Of a stretch of DNA of 64,000 nt, positions 54,917 through 64,000 are shown piece after piece. The first letter of the stretch is position 1; each line of letters starts with the position of its first letter. The notes under the pieces are model-generated. The model did not search any database. It saw only the letters and a program-made list of their open reading frames with translations, and had not been told where the DNA came from. Where the stretch lies: positions 88,081 through 152,080 of the forward strand of contig JAEPDS010000005.1 in NCBI GenBank assembly GCA_016842065.1, in the 5' to 3' direction. The translations under genes were made by a program, and so were the position numbers. The DNA is from Candidatus Thiodiazotropha sp. 'RUGA'. Its GTDB lineage: Bacteria > Pseudomonadota > Gammaproteobacteria > Chromatiales > Chromatiaceae.

Positions 54917-55851
54917 TCGATCTGTACAAAGTGCCCTGCACCCTCGACCAAATGGATCTCGGAGTTGGGAAGCAGACGGTGAAAATCTTTCGCCACACCC
55001 GCATTCAGGTCCTTATCGTCCTTACCGAATATGATCCGCACCGGTGTCTGCAGTCTCATTAATGCCGGAATCATCTCCTGACGCTTTTCGATCTCTTCAT
55101 TCAATACTTTGTTCAGGCTGAAGAAGGCGGGCCGGATCTGTAATGATTGATGCCCGAGTATCTTTTTAAACGGTTCCCGTTGCGCGTCTGTGCTGATGAA
55201 CTTGGCAATCTGCTCATTGTAGCCTTGCATCCAGAGGCTATCGAAGTGGCGGGTTAGCCAGACCGAGATATCCCGATAGATACCTGGCGTTGAAAATCGT
55301 TTGATTGCCTCAGGCGCCCTTAAAGTGGGTGCTGGTGCGTAATAAGTGTTGAGCAGAACCAGGCCTGAAGATATCTGCGGATTCTCCAGAGCCCAGTCAA
55401 TTCCCGGTTGACCGGACGCATCGTGCATGACGAGTACAACCTGGTTCAAGTTAAAATGTTCAATTACCGCTTCCAGGTCCCTGCGCAGACTGGCCACGTC
55501 GTATCGATGTTGCGCTGGCTTATCCGAATCGCCCCAGCCTAAAAAGTCGAAAGTGATGATATGCCGATCATTAGCGAGCAGCGGCACCAATCTGTCATAG
55601 AGATGCATACTGTCCGGAAAGCCATGCATCATAACCAGGGTCGGCTTCTCACTCTCGATTCCGTACTCACGGGCATGGATCTGAAAACCGTCCCGAGGCA
55701 GTCGATGGTCCCGATAGTCGATTTCGTTCTGGTAACGCGCTTCGTATGCCTGGAAATAGCCGCTATGATCCACCGTTGCGCAGCCATTCAACAACAACAT
55801 AAAAAGCGTAATGTTACTGATCACAATTAACTTAACCAGCCGTAATTCCAT
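54853..55851 (-). CDS. Lipoprotein alpha/beta hydrolase with an aspartate nucleophile elbow
   Basis: The 332-residue protein has a hydrophobic start and a lipobox-like LNGC (Cys24), so it is probably a lipoprotein. The alpha/beta-hydrolase core has HGFPD (oxyanion region), DFLGWGDSDKP, and the elbow VMHDASG in which Asp144 replaces serine, as in haloalkane dehalogenases and epoxide hydrolases. Acid Asp278 or 279 and His307 in GAGHFVQ complete a possible triad. It may hydrolyse epoxides or halogenated compounds, or act as a meta-cleavage-like hydrolase; substrate unknown. Confidence 0.82.
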   Translation of the reverse strand: MELRLVKLIVISNITLFMLLLNGCATVDHSGYFQAYEARYQNEIDYRDHRLPRDGFQIHAREYGIESEKPTLVMMHGFPDSMHLYDRLVPLLANDRHIITFDFLGWGDSDKPAQHRYDVASLRRDLEAVIEHFNLNQVVLVMHDASGQPGIDWALENPQISSGLVLLNTYYAPAPTLRAPEAIKRFSTPGIYRDISVWLTRHFDSLWMQGYNEQIAKFISTDAQREPFKKILGHQSLQIRPAFFSLNKVLNEEIEKRQEMIPALMRLQTPVRIIFGKDDKDLNAGVAKDFHRLLPNSEIHLVEGAGHFVQIDQPSVVASLIRDFPRSDGAGR

Positions 55852-55973
55852 TTTGCTTGCCTCACATTGTCACTTGCATTTTTAAAGTTACTTCAGTCTA
55901 GACAACAGACTTGTTAATTGCAAGTCACTCATTGGCATGTACTTGAAAACATTCAAAACGGAATGAATGGGTT

Positions 55974-57587
55974 TCAGGCTTTATCGAGGGTGTTGAAATG
56001 TTGTTTCAAATCCTCAGCAAAACCTTTACCGGCCTCTGTATAGATGTTGAAAACGAAATTTACGCCAAGCTTCTTGAGGGAGGAAATTTCATCGCGGAAC
56101 TTGGAAGTTGAAGCAATACGTCCTTCAAATCCAATCTCACGCAGGCGTTCTGCAGCGGCCAGGTTAGCCGGATGTCTGGGTAATGCGAGAATGACCCATT
56201 TCAACTTCGCTGCCAGATCGGGGGCACGTGACCAGAAATCGGGGTTGGTCGCATCTCCCTTGACAACCTGCTGCCCCTGAGCCAGACGTCTCTCGACCTG
56301 GAAATCATCCATGTCGACCCCAAGCACTTTGCCAGGAAAGTCCAGTGCAAGTGAATCGTAAACTGAACTACCAACACGCCCCATTCCAAACACCAGCACC
56401 TGGACATCACCAACCTGAATGTCTTCCTCTCCAGTGAGACGCTGTTTCCGCTCCATGCGTTTGAATCGTGGACGCCACAGCGTATAGAGACGCTCGCCGT
56501 TATCGATGATCGGCGCAGCACCGATAAAAGAGAGTGACAGCAGGATGGCAAAAACCGCCATCCATTCCGCTGGAAGCCAACCGGCTGCGACCGATACCGA
56601 TCCGACAATCAAACCAAACTCGCTGTAGTTGGCCAATACCAGTGACGAGCGCCAGGATGTGCTGGCGCGCAATTTAAAGGCAGCGAACAGGCCGAAGTAG
56701 AGCGCGGTCTTGATCGGCAGTACAAGAAGAAAGAGGCAAGCCAACAGAATCGCATTCCAACTTGGCGGCACGGCCATACCGACACTGAGAAAAAATCCCA
56801 CCAAGAACAGCTCTTTAAAACCAAGTAGGTTTTTGGCCATTTCATTCGACTTGGGATGACCAGCCAACAACATCCCTACCACCAGCGCCCCCAAGTCTCC
56901 TTTGAGATTGACCAGCTCGAACAGGTCCGCACCACCAAGTGCCAATACAAAGCCGTAGAGCACCAACAGTTCGCCATGACCGGTACGCGATAGTATTGCA
57001 AACAGCACGTAACGCAGCGGAATAAGCGCTAACAACCCAAATGCCCAGAGCGATGGCAGTTTACCGGCGGATACGGCAAGAAACGCCACCGCAGCAATAT
57101 CCTGCATGATCAACACGCCGATGGCAATCAAGCCATAAAACGAGCCGCTCGAGCCGACCTGATCAAGAATTTTTACCGCAAACACCGTGCTTGAAAATGT
57201 CAGGGCAAACGCAATGATCAAGGCTGTTGATAAATCAATCCCCGCGACCAGAGGCAAACTGAATGAGGCGAGAAAAAGCACAAACAAGGTCATCAAACCA
57301 ACCACCAGAGCCATATGCAGGATGGCCACACCCCAGATGTAGGGCGGCAGCAAAGCTTTCACACGCAGCTTCAAACCGATGGTAAAGAGTAGAAGCGTCA
57401 CACCCAGGTCAGCGGTGATACGAAGAAAATCACCGCCTTCGGCACCGGCCGCATTGAGCACAAAACCAGCCAGCAAAAAACCAACCAATGGTGGTAATCC
57501 AATGTGGCTTACCAATAACCCACAGGCGAATGCAAATCCAATCCACAAAGGTTCGCGTGGATCTATTGATAGCAGGAGGGAGTCCAT
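55974..57587 (-). CDS. CPA2 monovalent cation:proton antiporter with RCK (TrkA-N) domain
   Basis: The 537-residue protein has about 12-13 helices in a Kef/YbaL-like antiporter domain (about 1-370), including LTFSSTVFAVKIL and NLKGDLGALVVGMLLAGHPKSNEM. A cytoplasmic Rossmann domain with LVFGMGRVGSSVYDSL (about 398-413) follows. It probably exports K+ or Na+ in exchange for H+ and is nucleotide-gated. Kef proteins are glutathione-gated; gshA lies a few kilobases away, but the link is only suggestive. Confidence 0.9.
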   Translation of the reverse strand: MDSLLLSIDPREPLWIGFAFACGLLVSHIGLPPLVGFLLAGFVLNAAGAEGGDFLRITADLGVTLLLFTIGLKLRVKALLPPYIWGVAILHMALVVGLMTLFVLFLASFSLPLVAGIDLSTALIIAFALTFSSTVFAVKILDQVGSSGSFYGLIAIGVLIMQDIAAVAFLAVSAGKLPSLWAFGLLALIPLRYVLFAILSRTGHGELLVLYGFVLALGGADLFELVNLKGDLGALVVGMLLAGHPKSNEMAKNLLGFKELFLVGFFLSVGMAVPPSWNAILLACLFLLVLPIKTALYFGLFAAFKLRASTSWRSSLVLANYSEFGLIVGSVSVAAGWLPAEWMAVFAILLSLSFIGAAPIIDNGERLYTLWRPRFKRMERKQRLTGEEDIQVGDVQVLVFGMGRVGSSVYDSLALDFPGKVLGVDMDDFQVERRLAQGQQVVKGDATNPDFWSRAPDLAAKLKWVILALPRHPANLAAAERLREIGFEGRIASTSKFRDEISSLKKLGVNFVFNIYTEAGKGFAEDLKQHFNTLDKA

Positions 57588-57828
57588 ACGTAAGATTAAC
57601 TTATTACAGCGGATTTAGGAATAATCGCCATTTTCTACAAACAGTTATTACTACAATCATGATCTGTCGAATCAAACGGTGTATGTATGATGCTTGGGTT
57701 AGCAATCAACCGACTGCTTCCGGTCTGTTATCAACAGCCCGTTACGCCACTATGTCCCCTGCAGTGCTCGGCATGACTTAGCCTGCAGACTCGACACATT
57801 GATCGGCAAAGCGATACGCAAACGAGTG

Positions 57829-58785
<957 letters not shown>

Positions 58786-58850
58786 TCAAACTACAACCAC
58801 ACCTGTCAGCCCAGGGTTGATGAGCGGTCGGTGTCGTATTGTCCCAAAGG

Positions 58851-59156
58851 TTACATAAGTCGTTTTAGAAATACACGCATCTCTTTGGCTGCCTGGATAT
58901 CCCCTTTTTCCTCAGCAACCTCGATCCCTTGTCGATAACTCACCACAGCCTCTTCAACTCGTTCCATCCCGGTCAACGCTTTACCCAGATGTTTCCAGCT
59001 GGCTGAATGCTTGGGATCGAGTGCCACCGCTTTCGAGAGATGCTCAACAGCCTGAGCATAATCTTTTTGTTTCAGAAACAGGGTACCCAGGGTATAGCGC
59101 AATAGCGCGTTGTCAGTACCCTGCTCCAACATCTTTTCCAGATTGAGCTGGTCCAT
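58851..59156 (-). CDS. Small TPR protein
   Basis: The 101-residue protein consists of two to three TPR units (LLRYTLGTLFLKQKDYAQAVEHLSKAVALDPKH and SASWKHLGKALTGMERVEEAVVSYRQGIEVAEEKGD), with no signal peptide. It is likely a cytosolic adaptor. It lies 86 bp upstream of hemF on the same strand. Partner unknown. The 220-bp spacer 59157-59376 shows no clear element. Confidence 0.82.
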   Translation of the reverse strand: MDQLNLEKMLEQGTDNALLRYTLGTLFLKQKDYAQAVEHLSKAVALDPKHSASWKHLGKALTGMERVEEAVVSYRQGIEVAEEKGDIQAAKEMRVFLKRLM

Positions 59157-59376
59157 AATATGACCTCAGTGTGTTGGCCGACAGAATCGGATCATGACCA
59201 TTAGTGTAAAAACCATAGAGGCTGCTGACCTCCGGATAGTATCAGATGCGAGTCAGGATCCAGCCATACAACCGGAGACAATACATGGATATCGGACCCG
59301 CTCAACAACGACAAATTGGTATCGAATGACAGCTCGTTTCGGCTGCAACGACAAGCGAATTGCGCTGTACCTGCGG

Positions 59377-59973
59377 CTACTTTTGTGCCACTAACATGGC
59401 CACATCCCGACTGCCCAGGGAGAGATCACCCAATCGCCCTTCCTCCCGATAGACACGCACTTGGAGTTGGCTGAAAAGCTGCAACAGCTCCTGATCTGCG
59501 AGGCGAAAAGCGGGATTCTGTGGTCCTTCCGTGGAGACTGCCTGACGTGTAAAGGTCTGATAGAAGATCAACCCACCCGGTTTCAGGGCCTGGATCAACA
59601 CGGGGATCAAGCTACGCTCCAGGAAGTAACTCACCACAATCACATCAAACTGCTCTGTCTGGGGTGGCTGACTCTCCACATCGCGTACACGGGCATGAAG
59701 ATTGTTCAGTTTCAGTTGCCCGGCACCCTGTGCCAGTCGCTGAATGGCGACTGAGGAGAGATCCCAGGCCTCTACGGTAAACCCCCGCTGCGCCAGAAAC
59801 AGCGCATTACCACCCAGGCCACAGGCCAAGTCCAGCGCAATCCCCCGCTCCGGTAACAGGTGTGCATTGCTCAGCAACACCTCAGCCGGCCGGGCCACTT
59901 TCTCTTCATCTGCGTAGCGTCGGTCCCACTTGATACGCAGCTGCTGTGTCGAATCTGGCTCTTGCTGGCTCAA
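59377..59973 (-). CDS. Class I SAM-dependent methyltransferase (TehB-like)
   Basis: The 198-residue protein begins with a WDRRYADEE segment and has motif I ALDLACGLGGNALFLAQRGF (about 48-67), DLSSVAIQRLA (motif II) and FDVIVVSYFLERSLIPVLIQALKPGG (motifs IV/V). It resembles tellurite-resistance TehB-like or small-molecule methyltransferases. It overlaps the metZ stop by four bases, so the two are co-expressed. The substrate is unknown; a thiol/sulfur role alongside MetZ is inference. Confidence 0.85.
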   Translation of the reverse strand: MSQQEPDSTQQLRIKWDRRYADEEKVARPAEVLLSNAHLLPERGIALDLACGLGGNALFLAQRGFTVEAWDLSSVAIQRLAQGAGQLKLNNLHARVRDVESQPPQTEQFDVIVVSYFLERSLIPVLIQALKPGGLIFYQTFTRQAVSTEGPQNPAFRLADQELLQLFSQLQVRVYREEGRLGDLSLGSRDVAMLVAQK

Positions 59974-61160
59974 AGAGTGTCCAGTCCCCGGGAGAGGTCC
60001 CGCTGAATATCCTCTATGTTCTCCAAACCGACAGCAACACGCACCAGACCGTTGCCTATCCCCACCCGACTACGCTCTTCCGGGCTCAAACGTCCGTGTG
60101 TGGTGGTGGCGGGGTGGGTTATGGTGGTCTTGGTATCCCCCAGGTTGGCGGTGATCGAGAGCAGTCGGGTGGCATCGATCAGGGTCCAGGCAGCGGTCTG
60201 CCCCCCTTTGACATCGAAGGCGACAATACTGCCAGGGGCACTCTGTTGCGCCATCGCCAGATCGTGTTGCGGATGACTGCTCAACCCCGGGAAATAGACC
60301 CGTTCGACCTTCGGCTGCTCCTCCAGCCACTCCGCCAGCTGTTGAGCATTTTTGCAATGGGCCTGCATACGGATATCGAGGGTTTCCAACCCTTTCAGGA
60401 ACACCCAGGCATTGAAGGGACTGAGGGTGGGTCCAGCTGTTCTCAATACGCCAAACACCGCGTCACCGACGACTTCATGACTGCCGACGACGGCGCCGCC
60501 GACACAGCGCCCCTGGCCATCCAGGTATTTGGTCGCGGAGTGAATCACGATATCCGCACCAAGACTCAACGGACGCTGCAGTGCCGGGGTGCAGAAACAG
60601 TTGTCGACCACCAGCAAGGCCCCCTCCGCATGGGCCAGTGCACTCAGCTTCGGGATGTCGGCCACCTCGGTGAGTGGATTAGAGGGGGTCTCGAGAAACA
60701 GCAGTTTGGTCTGTGGGCGAATTGCGGATTGCCAGGCAGCCAGATCATCCAAGGGTACGAATGTGGTCTCGATACCGAACTTCTTCAGATACTTCTCAAA
60801 CAGGATCGCGGTGGTACCGAACAGACTGCGGGATGAGACGATATGGTCGCCGGACTCCAGCAAACCCATGCAGGTGGCCATAACGGCAGACATGCCGGAG
60901 GCGGTGGCCACACAGCAATCCCCACCCTCCAGAGCCGCCAGTCGTTGCTCAAAATTCCTCACCGTCGGATTGGTGAACCTGGAGTAGATGTTACCCGGCT
61001 CATCACCACTGAAGCGGGCTGCGGCTTCAGCGGCACTGCTGAAAACAAAACTGGATGTGGGGAAAATCGGCTCACCATGCTCGCCTTCGGGCGTGCGATG
61101 ATGTCCGGTGCGAATGGCTAGTGTCGAAAACCCCAGGCCTGACTCATGCTGATCCTCCAT
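59970..61160 (-). CDS. metZ: O-succinylhomoserine sulfhydrylase
   Basis: MetZ makes homocysteine directly from O-succinylhomoserine and sulfide, a PLP enzyme of the Cys/Met metabolism family. The 396-residue protein shows YSRFTNPTVRNFEQRLAALEGG, ASGMSAVMA, and the PLP-lysine motif HSATKYLDGQGRCVGG (Lys211). The LDGQGR motif favours MetZ over MetB or cystathionine lyases. It is followed by an overlapping methyltransferase. Confidence 0.93.
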   Translation of the reverse strand: MEDQHESGLGFSTLAIRTGHHRTPEGEHGEPIFPTSSFVFSSAAEAAARFSGDEPGNIYSRFTNPTVRNFEQRLAALEGGDCCVATASGMSAVMATCMGLLESGDHIVSSRSLFGTTAILFEKYLKKFGIETTFVPLDDLAAWQSAIRPQTKLLFLETPSNPLTEVADIPKLSALAHAEGALLVVDNCFCTPALQRPLSLGADIVIHSATKYLDGQGRCVGGAVVGSHEVVGDAVFGVLRTAGPTLSPFNAWVFLKGLETLDIRMQAHCKNAQQLAEWLEEQPKVERVYFPGLSSHPQHDLAMAQQSAPGSIVAFDVKGGQTAAWTLIDATRLLSITANLGDTKTTITHPATTTHGRLSPEERSRVGIGNGLVRVAVGLENIEDIQRDLSRGLDTL

Positions 61161-61243
61161 CTTCTTTCCTCGTCTTTGTTTGCCCGGCTATCTTCCAACC
61201 ATCTGCCAGGATGCTCTGTTGCAAGCATTTATTATTTAGGTTC

Positions 61244-62869
61244 TTACTTTGCAGAGACACTTTTGCTGCTGATCATATCCCCGGTCTCATCGTTCAACTG
61301 CTGTGCAAAGTAGTTTTCCAGGAACTGATCGAAGTTCAGTGTATCAGAGGCCTCGATCTCCCGCTGTCTTCGCCAGGAATCCGTAGCCTCCTGGCTCAGC
61401 AGTTTCTGCTCCTCCGACGAATTCGGCTGCTGCATGAAATCGTGCCGATGCTGTTTCGACATACGTTGTGCAAAATGGAAAAAACCCTCGCCCTTCTCTC
61501 TCATCTCCCGCAACATGCGGGCGGATGGAGTCGACTCAGGATCCTGCAATCGACTCTTCTGCAGTTGCAGGCTCTTACTGTAAGGTTGCCCGGGCAGTCC
61601 GCTCTCCAGGATCTCACAAATCGGTAGCAGTGCCTCACAGATCTCAAGCCCCCACTCACGCAGACTGACCATTGACTCCTTTCTCTGCAATTCCAGCCCC
61701 GGCTTTCTACCCTGATGGGCGGCAGCCAGCTCATTCCAATCGATACTCTTCTGTTCGGCAACATTGATCGAAGGACTCTCATGCAGCAGACAAAACAGCA
61801 TCAGCGCTTCGATAAAGTAGACCTGCTCATCGGCGATGCCCAGTGGATGGAAGGCATTCACATCCAGCGATCTCAGCTCCACGTAGCGTACGCCCCGTCT
61901 CTGCAGCGCATGGATCGGCTTCTCCATCATCTCCGGTATCTGCTTGGGTCGTACGGTACTGTAGTACTCGTTCTCAATCTGCAGAATGTTGGCATTGAGC
62001 TGTTCGTAACGCCCATCGATTTTCACCCCCATTGCCTGGTAGATCGGGCAGGGCGTCTCAATGGCACGGGAGAGGGTCTCAACATAGGCATCGAGACAGT
62101 CGTAACAGGCTTTGATACCGGTACCCTGCTCCTTACTGTTCTGATAACCGATATCCCCCATTCTCAATGAGGTGGCATAGGGCGAGAAGTAGGTATATTC
62201 ATCGAAAGACTCCAGGGATGTGGGGCGTCCTCCGAGAAATGATTTACACACTGCAGGCGAGGCACCGAACAGATAGGGAACCAACCAACCCAGCCGTTGC
62301 AGATTTCTCAGCATGCCGAAATAGGCGTCAGAAATGAATCCCTGGGTATCCGATTTGTCCCCTTCGAGCTGCTGGTAGACCCACCAGAAATCCTGCGGCA
62401 GCGAATAGTTGAAATGCACCCCGGCAATCACCTGCATGACCCGGCCGTAACGATGCCCCAGACCCCGTCTGTAGACTGTCTTCATCATGCCGGCATTTGA
62501 GTTCCCATAGTTGGCAATCGGGATGCGCTCATCATCCTCCACCACACAGGGCATGCTGGTGGACCAGAGAATCTCATCCCCCAGATGCTGATAGACAAAG
62601 CGATGGGCTTCAAACAGAAATTTCAGCGGTTCATGACGATCCGTGGATGGCGGGGTGATAATCTCAGTCAACGCCTCGGAGTAGTCAGTGGTGATGTAAC
62701 GATTGGTCAGGGGTGAACCCAAAGCCTCCGGATGGGGCAGGCTCGATATACAACCTTGTGGAGAGACTCTCAAAGCCTCTTTTTCCAGTCCGATCAAGCC
62801 TCCACGCAACAGCTCGAGCTGACCGGCCTGGTGTAAGCGTTTCAAACGATTTTCGAGTGTTGTATACAA
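61244..62869 (-). CDS. gshA: Glutamate-cysteine ligase
   Basis: GshA catalyses the first and rate-limiting step of glutathione synthesis. The 541-residue product matches the gamma-proteobacterial GshA family: IGLEKEALRVSPQG, PHPEALGSPLTNRYITTDYSEALTEIITPP, YGNSNAGMMKTVYRRGLGHRYGRVMQVIAGVHFNYS and YVELRSLDVNAFHPLGI. The start is TTG (62869); no in-frame ATG lies before the conserved region, and AGGGAT sits upstream. Confidence 0.96.
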   Translation of the reverse strand: MYTTLENRLKRLHQAGQLELLRGGLIGLEKEALRVSPQGCISSLPHPEALGSPLTNRYITTDYSEALTEIITPPSTDRHEPLKFLFEAHRFVYQHLGDEILWSTSMPCVVEDDERIPIANYGNSNAGMMKTVYRRGLGHRYGRVMQVIAGVHFNYSLPQDFWWVYQQLEGDKSDTQGFISDAYFGMLRNLQRLGWLVPYLFGASPAVCKSFLGGRPTSLESFDEYTYFSPYATSLRMGDIGYQNSKEQGTGIKACYDCLDAYVETLSRAIETPCPIYQAMGVKIDGRYEQLNANILQIENEYYSTVRPKQIPEMMEKPIHALQRRGVRYVELRSLDVNAFHPLGIADEQVYFIEALMLFCLLHESPSINVAEQKSIDWNELAAAHQGRKPGLELQRKESMVSLREWGLEICEALLPICEILESGLPGQPYSKSLQLQKSRLQDPESTPSARMLREMREKGEGFFHFAQRMSKQHRHDFMQQPNSSEEQKLLSQEATDSWRRQREIEASDTLNFDQFLENYFAQQLNDETGDMISSKSVSAK

Positions 62870-62904
62870 ACCGGATCAATCCCTACTCGGGTGTGGACAG
62901 TATT

Positions 62905-62924
62905 AGGGCCGGTTAACAGGCCCT
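62905..62924. repeat. Fused ends of the nested inverted-repeat family
   Basis: AGGGCCGGTTAACAGGCCCT is one mismatch away from a perfect palindrome made of the element's two GGGCCTGTTAAC ends overlapping on GTTAAC. It lies 36 bp upstream of gshA, with no element body. Confidence 0.45.
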
Positions 62925-63034
62925 GGGCAACTGGCGTAAAAGCCGGGGATTATACCCTGCCATCAAGCGCTATTGTAGCGCTTCGAGGAGTGGTTGGATC
63001 CACAGCCTGGAGCGAGAATATCAGTTCAGATAGA

Positions 63035-63080
63035 GACCAATCCCCGCATCGGTGAAGCGGGGTTCAGGTGGGGATTGGTC
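63035..63080 (-). terminator. Bulged stem-loop after prc
   Basis: GACCAATCCCC (63035-63045) can pair with GGGGATTGGTC (63070-63080). An alternative inner stem CCCCGC/GCGGGG (63042-63047 with 63057-63062) competes for the same C-run. It is 20 nt past the prc stop on the minus strand. There is no U-run; it may be Rho-assisted or stabilise the 3' end. Confidence 0.5.
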
Positions 63081-63100
63081 AGTTTGCCTGAGTGTACGGT

Positions 63101-64000
63101 TTAGCGCATCACCGCCATCGGTTGTGCAACTTTGATCGAGTCCATCAGAATCCGTGCGGCTTCATTCAGCTCGATTCGACTGGTCGCTTCGGTCTCCTTC
63201 TCATCGGGCTCATCATCAAGCTCCACTTCATCCGTGGATTTGACCACCTTCAGGCCCTGGGATGCGCGGAAGCGGTTTTTATGCAGCAGCCGTTCATGTT
63301 CACGCTCCTGCCACTCTGTGCGCCGCTGTTTCTCCAACAGGCTGACTTCAGAGCGCTTATCCAGTTCCAGGAAGCGTTTCTCCTGATCGACCAGCATTTC
63401 AAATCCCGCGTCTGATTTGATGCGCGACAGATGGTTGTTCATCAGCTCAGGCACGGTGAACTTTCCCTTGGTGATGAAATTGGCTGGCCTTATTTGAGCC
63501 CATGGCAATGCATTTTCCAGAGAACGCTCACCATACTCCTCCGAGTATCTGGCGGTCGGAAACTGGATATCCGGCACCACACCACGATGCTGGGTACTGC
63601 CGCCGTTGATGCGGAAGAATTGCGCCATGGTCAGGCGCAGACGACCCAGATCCTTTTTGCGTCCTGGCACGAAGCGCCCCAGATCGACCAGGGTCTGTAC
63701 CGTGCCCTTGCCGAAAGTGGGCTCACCAATCACGATACCCCTTTTGTAGTCCTGGATAGCGCCGGCGAAAATTTCTGATGCGGAAGCACTGTTGCGATCA
63801 ACCAGCACAGCCAAAGGCCCCTCATAGGCGATCGACTGGTCAGGATCCTGTTCAACTTCGATCTTGCCAAACGCATCCTTGATCTGAACCACTGGGCCGG
63901 AGTCGATGAACAGGCCGGTCAGCTCAGTGGCTTCCGAGAGGGAACCGCCACCATTCTCGCGCAGGTCGATGACGATTCCGTCAACATGCTGTTTTTTCAG
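63101..64000 (-). CDS. prc: Tail-specific protease Prc (Tsp), C-terminal part, cut by the window edge
   Basis: Prc is a periplasmic S41 protease that trims envelope proteins. The 5' end lies beyond the window; the last 299 codons are visible. They include the VIDLRENGGGSLSEA segment, the catalytic serine region DRNSASASEIFAGAIQDYKRG, the catalytic lysine in GKGTVQTL, and the Tsp-type C-terminal domain with GVVPDIQFPTA and the long charged helix DQEKRFLELDKRSEVSLLEKQRRTEWQEREHERL. The frame stays open to the edge. Confidence 0.94.
   Translation of the reverse strand: MKKQHVDGIVIDLRENGGGSLSEATELTGLFIDSGPVVQIKDAFGKIEVEQDPDQSIAYEGPLAVLVDRNSASASEIFAGAIQDYKRGIVIGEPTFGKGTVQTLVDLGRFVPGRKKDLGRLRLTMAQFFRINGGSTQHRGVVPDIQFPTARYSEEYGERSLENALPWAQIRPANFITKGKFTVPELMNNHLSRIKSDAGFEMLVDQEKRFLELDKRSEVSLLEKQRRTEWQEREHERLLHKNRFRASQGLKVVKSTDEVELDDEPDEKETEATSRIELNEAARILMDSIKVAQPMAVMR

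Noticed and set aside
55974-57587. Calling the antiporter KefB or KefC specifically
   Set aside because: Domain order fits Kef-type CPA2 proteins, but no KefF/KefG partner gene is present and the ion cannot be inferred, so only the family is given.
59946-60836. 296-codon frame antisense to metZ
   Set aside because: Shadow of metZ; translation looks random.

Overview
The window is gene-dense bacterial chromosome with short intergenic gaps and a moderately high GC content. Gene content and order point to a gammaproteobacterium. The best evidence is the block nnr-tsaE-amidase-mutL-miaA-hfq-hflX-hflK-hflC-DUF2065-hisZ-purA, together with cmoAB, orn/rsgA, hemF, gshA and a MutL with the endonuclease-type motif. 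HisZ, glcDE and a DUF3450/TtpC-type TonB operon would fit an environmental lineage such as the Chromatiales or sulfur oxidisers; that placement is inference. I see no rRNA, tRNA, CRISPR array, prophage or intact insertion sequence. Mobile-type DNA is limited to small non-coding inverted-repeat elements.

Layout. 1-5.8 kb: the start of htpG with a convincing sigma-32 promoter, an orphan beta-barrel protein, phosphoglucomutase, a lysine-rich DUF2934 protein, a nested inverted-repeat element, a DMT exporter and a second MITE-like element. 5.8-13 kb: an OprC-type TonB-dependent copper receptor, then a fully overlapping six-gene operon (DUF3450, TtpC-like, ExbB, ExbD, TonB, TPR) that would energise outer-membrane transport. 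13.3-15.9 kb: glcD-glcE without glcF. 16.5-18.4 kb: a lipoamide-dehydrogenase-like flavoprotein paired with OsmC. 18.7-26.3 kb: cmoA-cmoB, an MFS transporter, a FixJ-type two-component pair, PilZ and RDD proteins. 26.5-42.9 kb: the conserved purA to nnr block, then queG, a VanZ protein and orn. 43.2-49.6 kb: an M48 protease, a tiny cytochrome c, rsgA, a PhoPQ-like pair with a PepSY protein, a glycine-zipper protein and a DUF938 protein. 49.8-54.7 kb: a coupled porin/UbiA/SBF-transporter operon and a NodIJ-like ABC exporter. 54.9-64 kb: a lipoprotein hydrolase, a CPA2 antiporter, hemF, a TPR protein, metZ plus a methyltransferase, gshA and the 3' part of prc.

How it fits together. Envelope transport and protein quality control dominate. 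The copper receptor sits beside a complete energising complex. Two promoters with sigma-32 architecture and the same 14-nt spacing precede htpG and hflKC. The Lpd-like/OsmC pair could form a self-contained hydroperoxide-reducing unit. The least-explained parts are the porin/UbiA/SBF operon, the nested inverted-repeat family, the tandem sites upstream of the copper receptor, and the small cytochrome without a methionine ligand.
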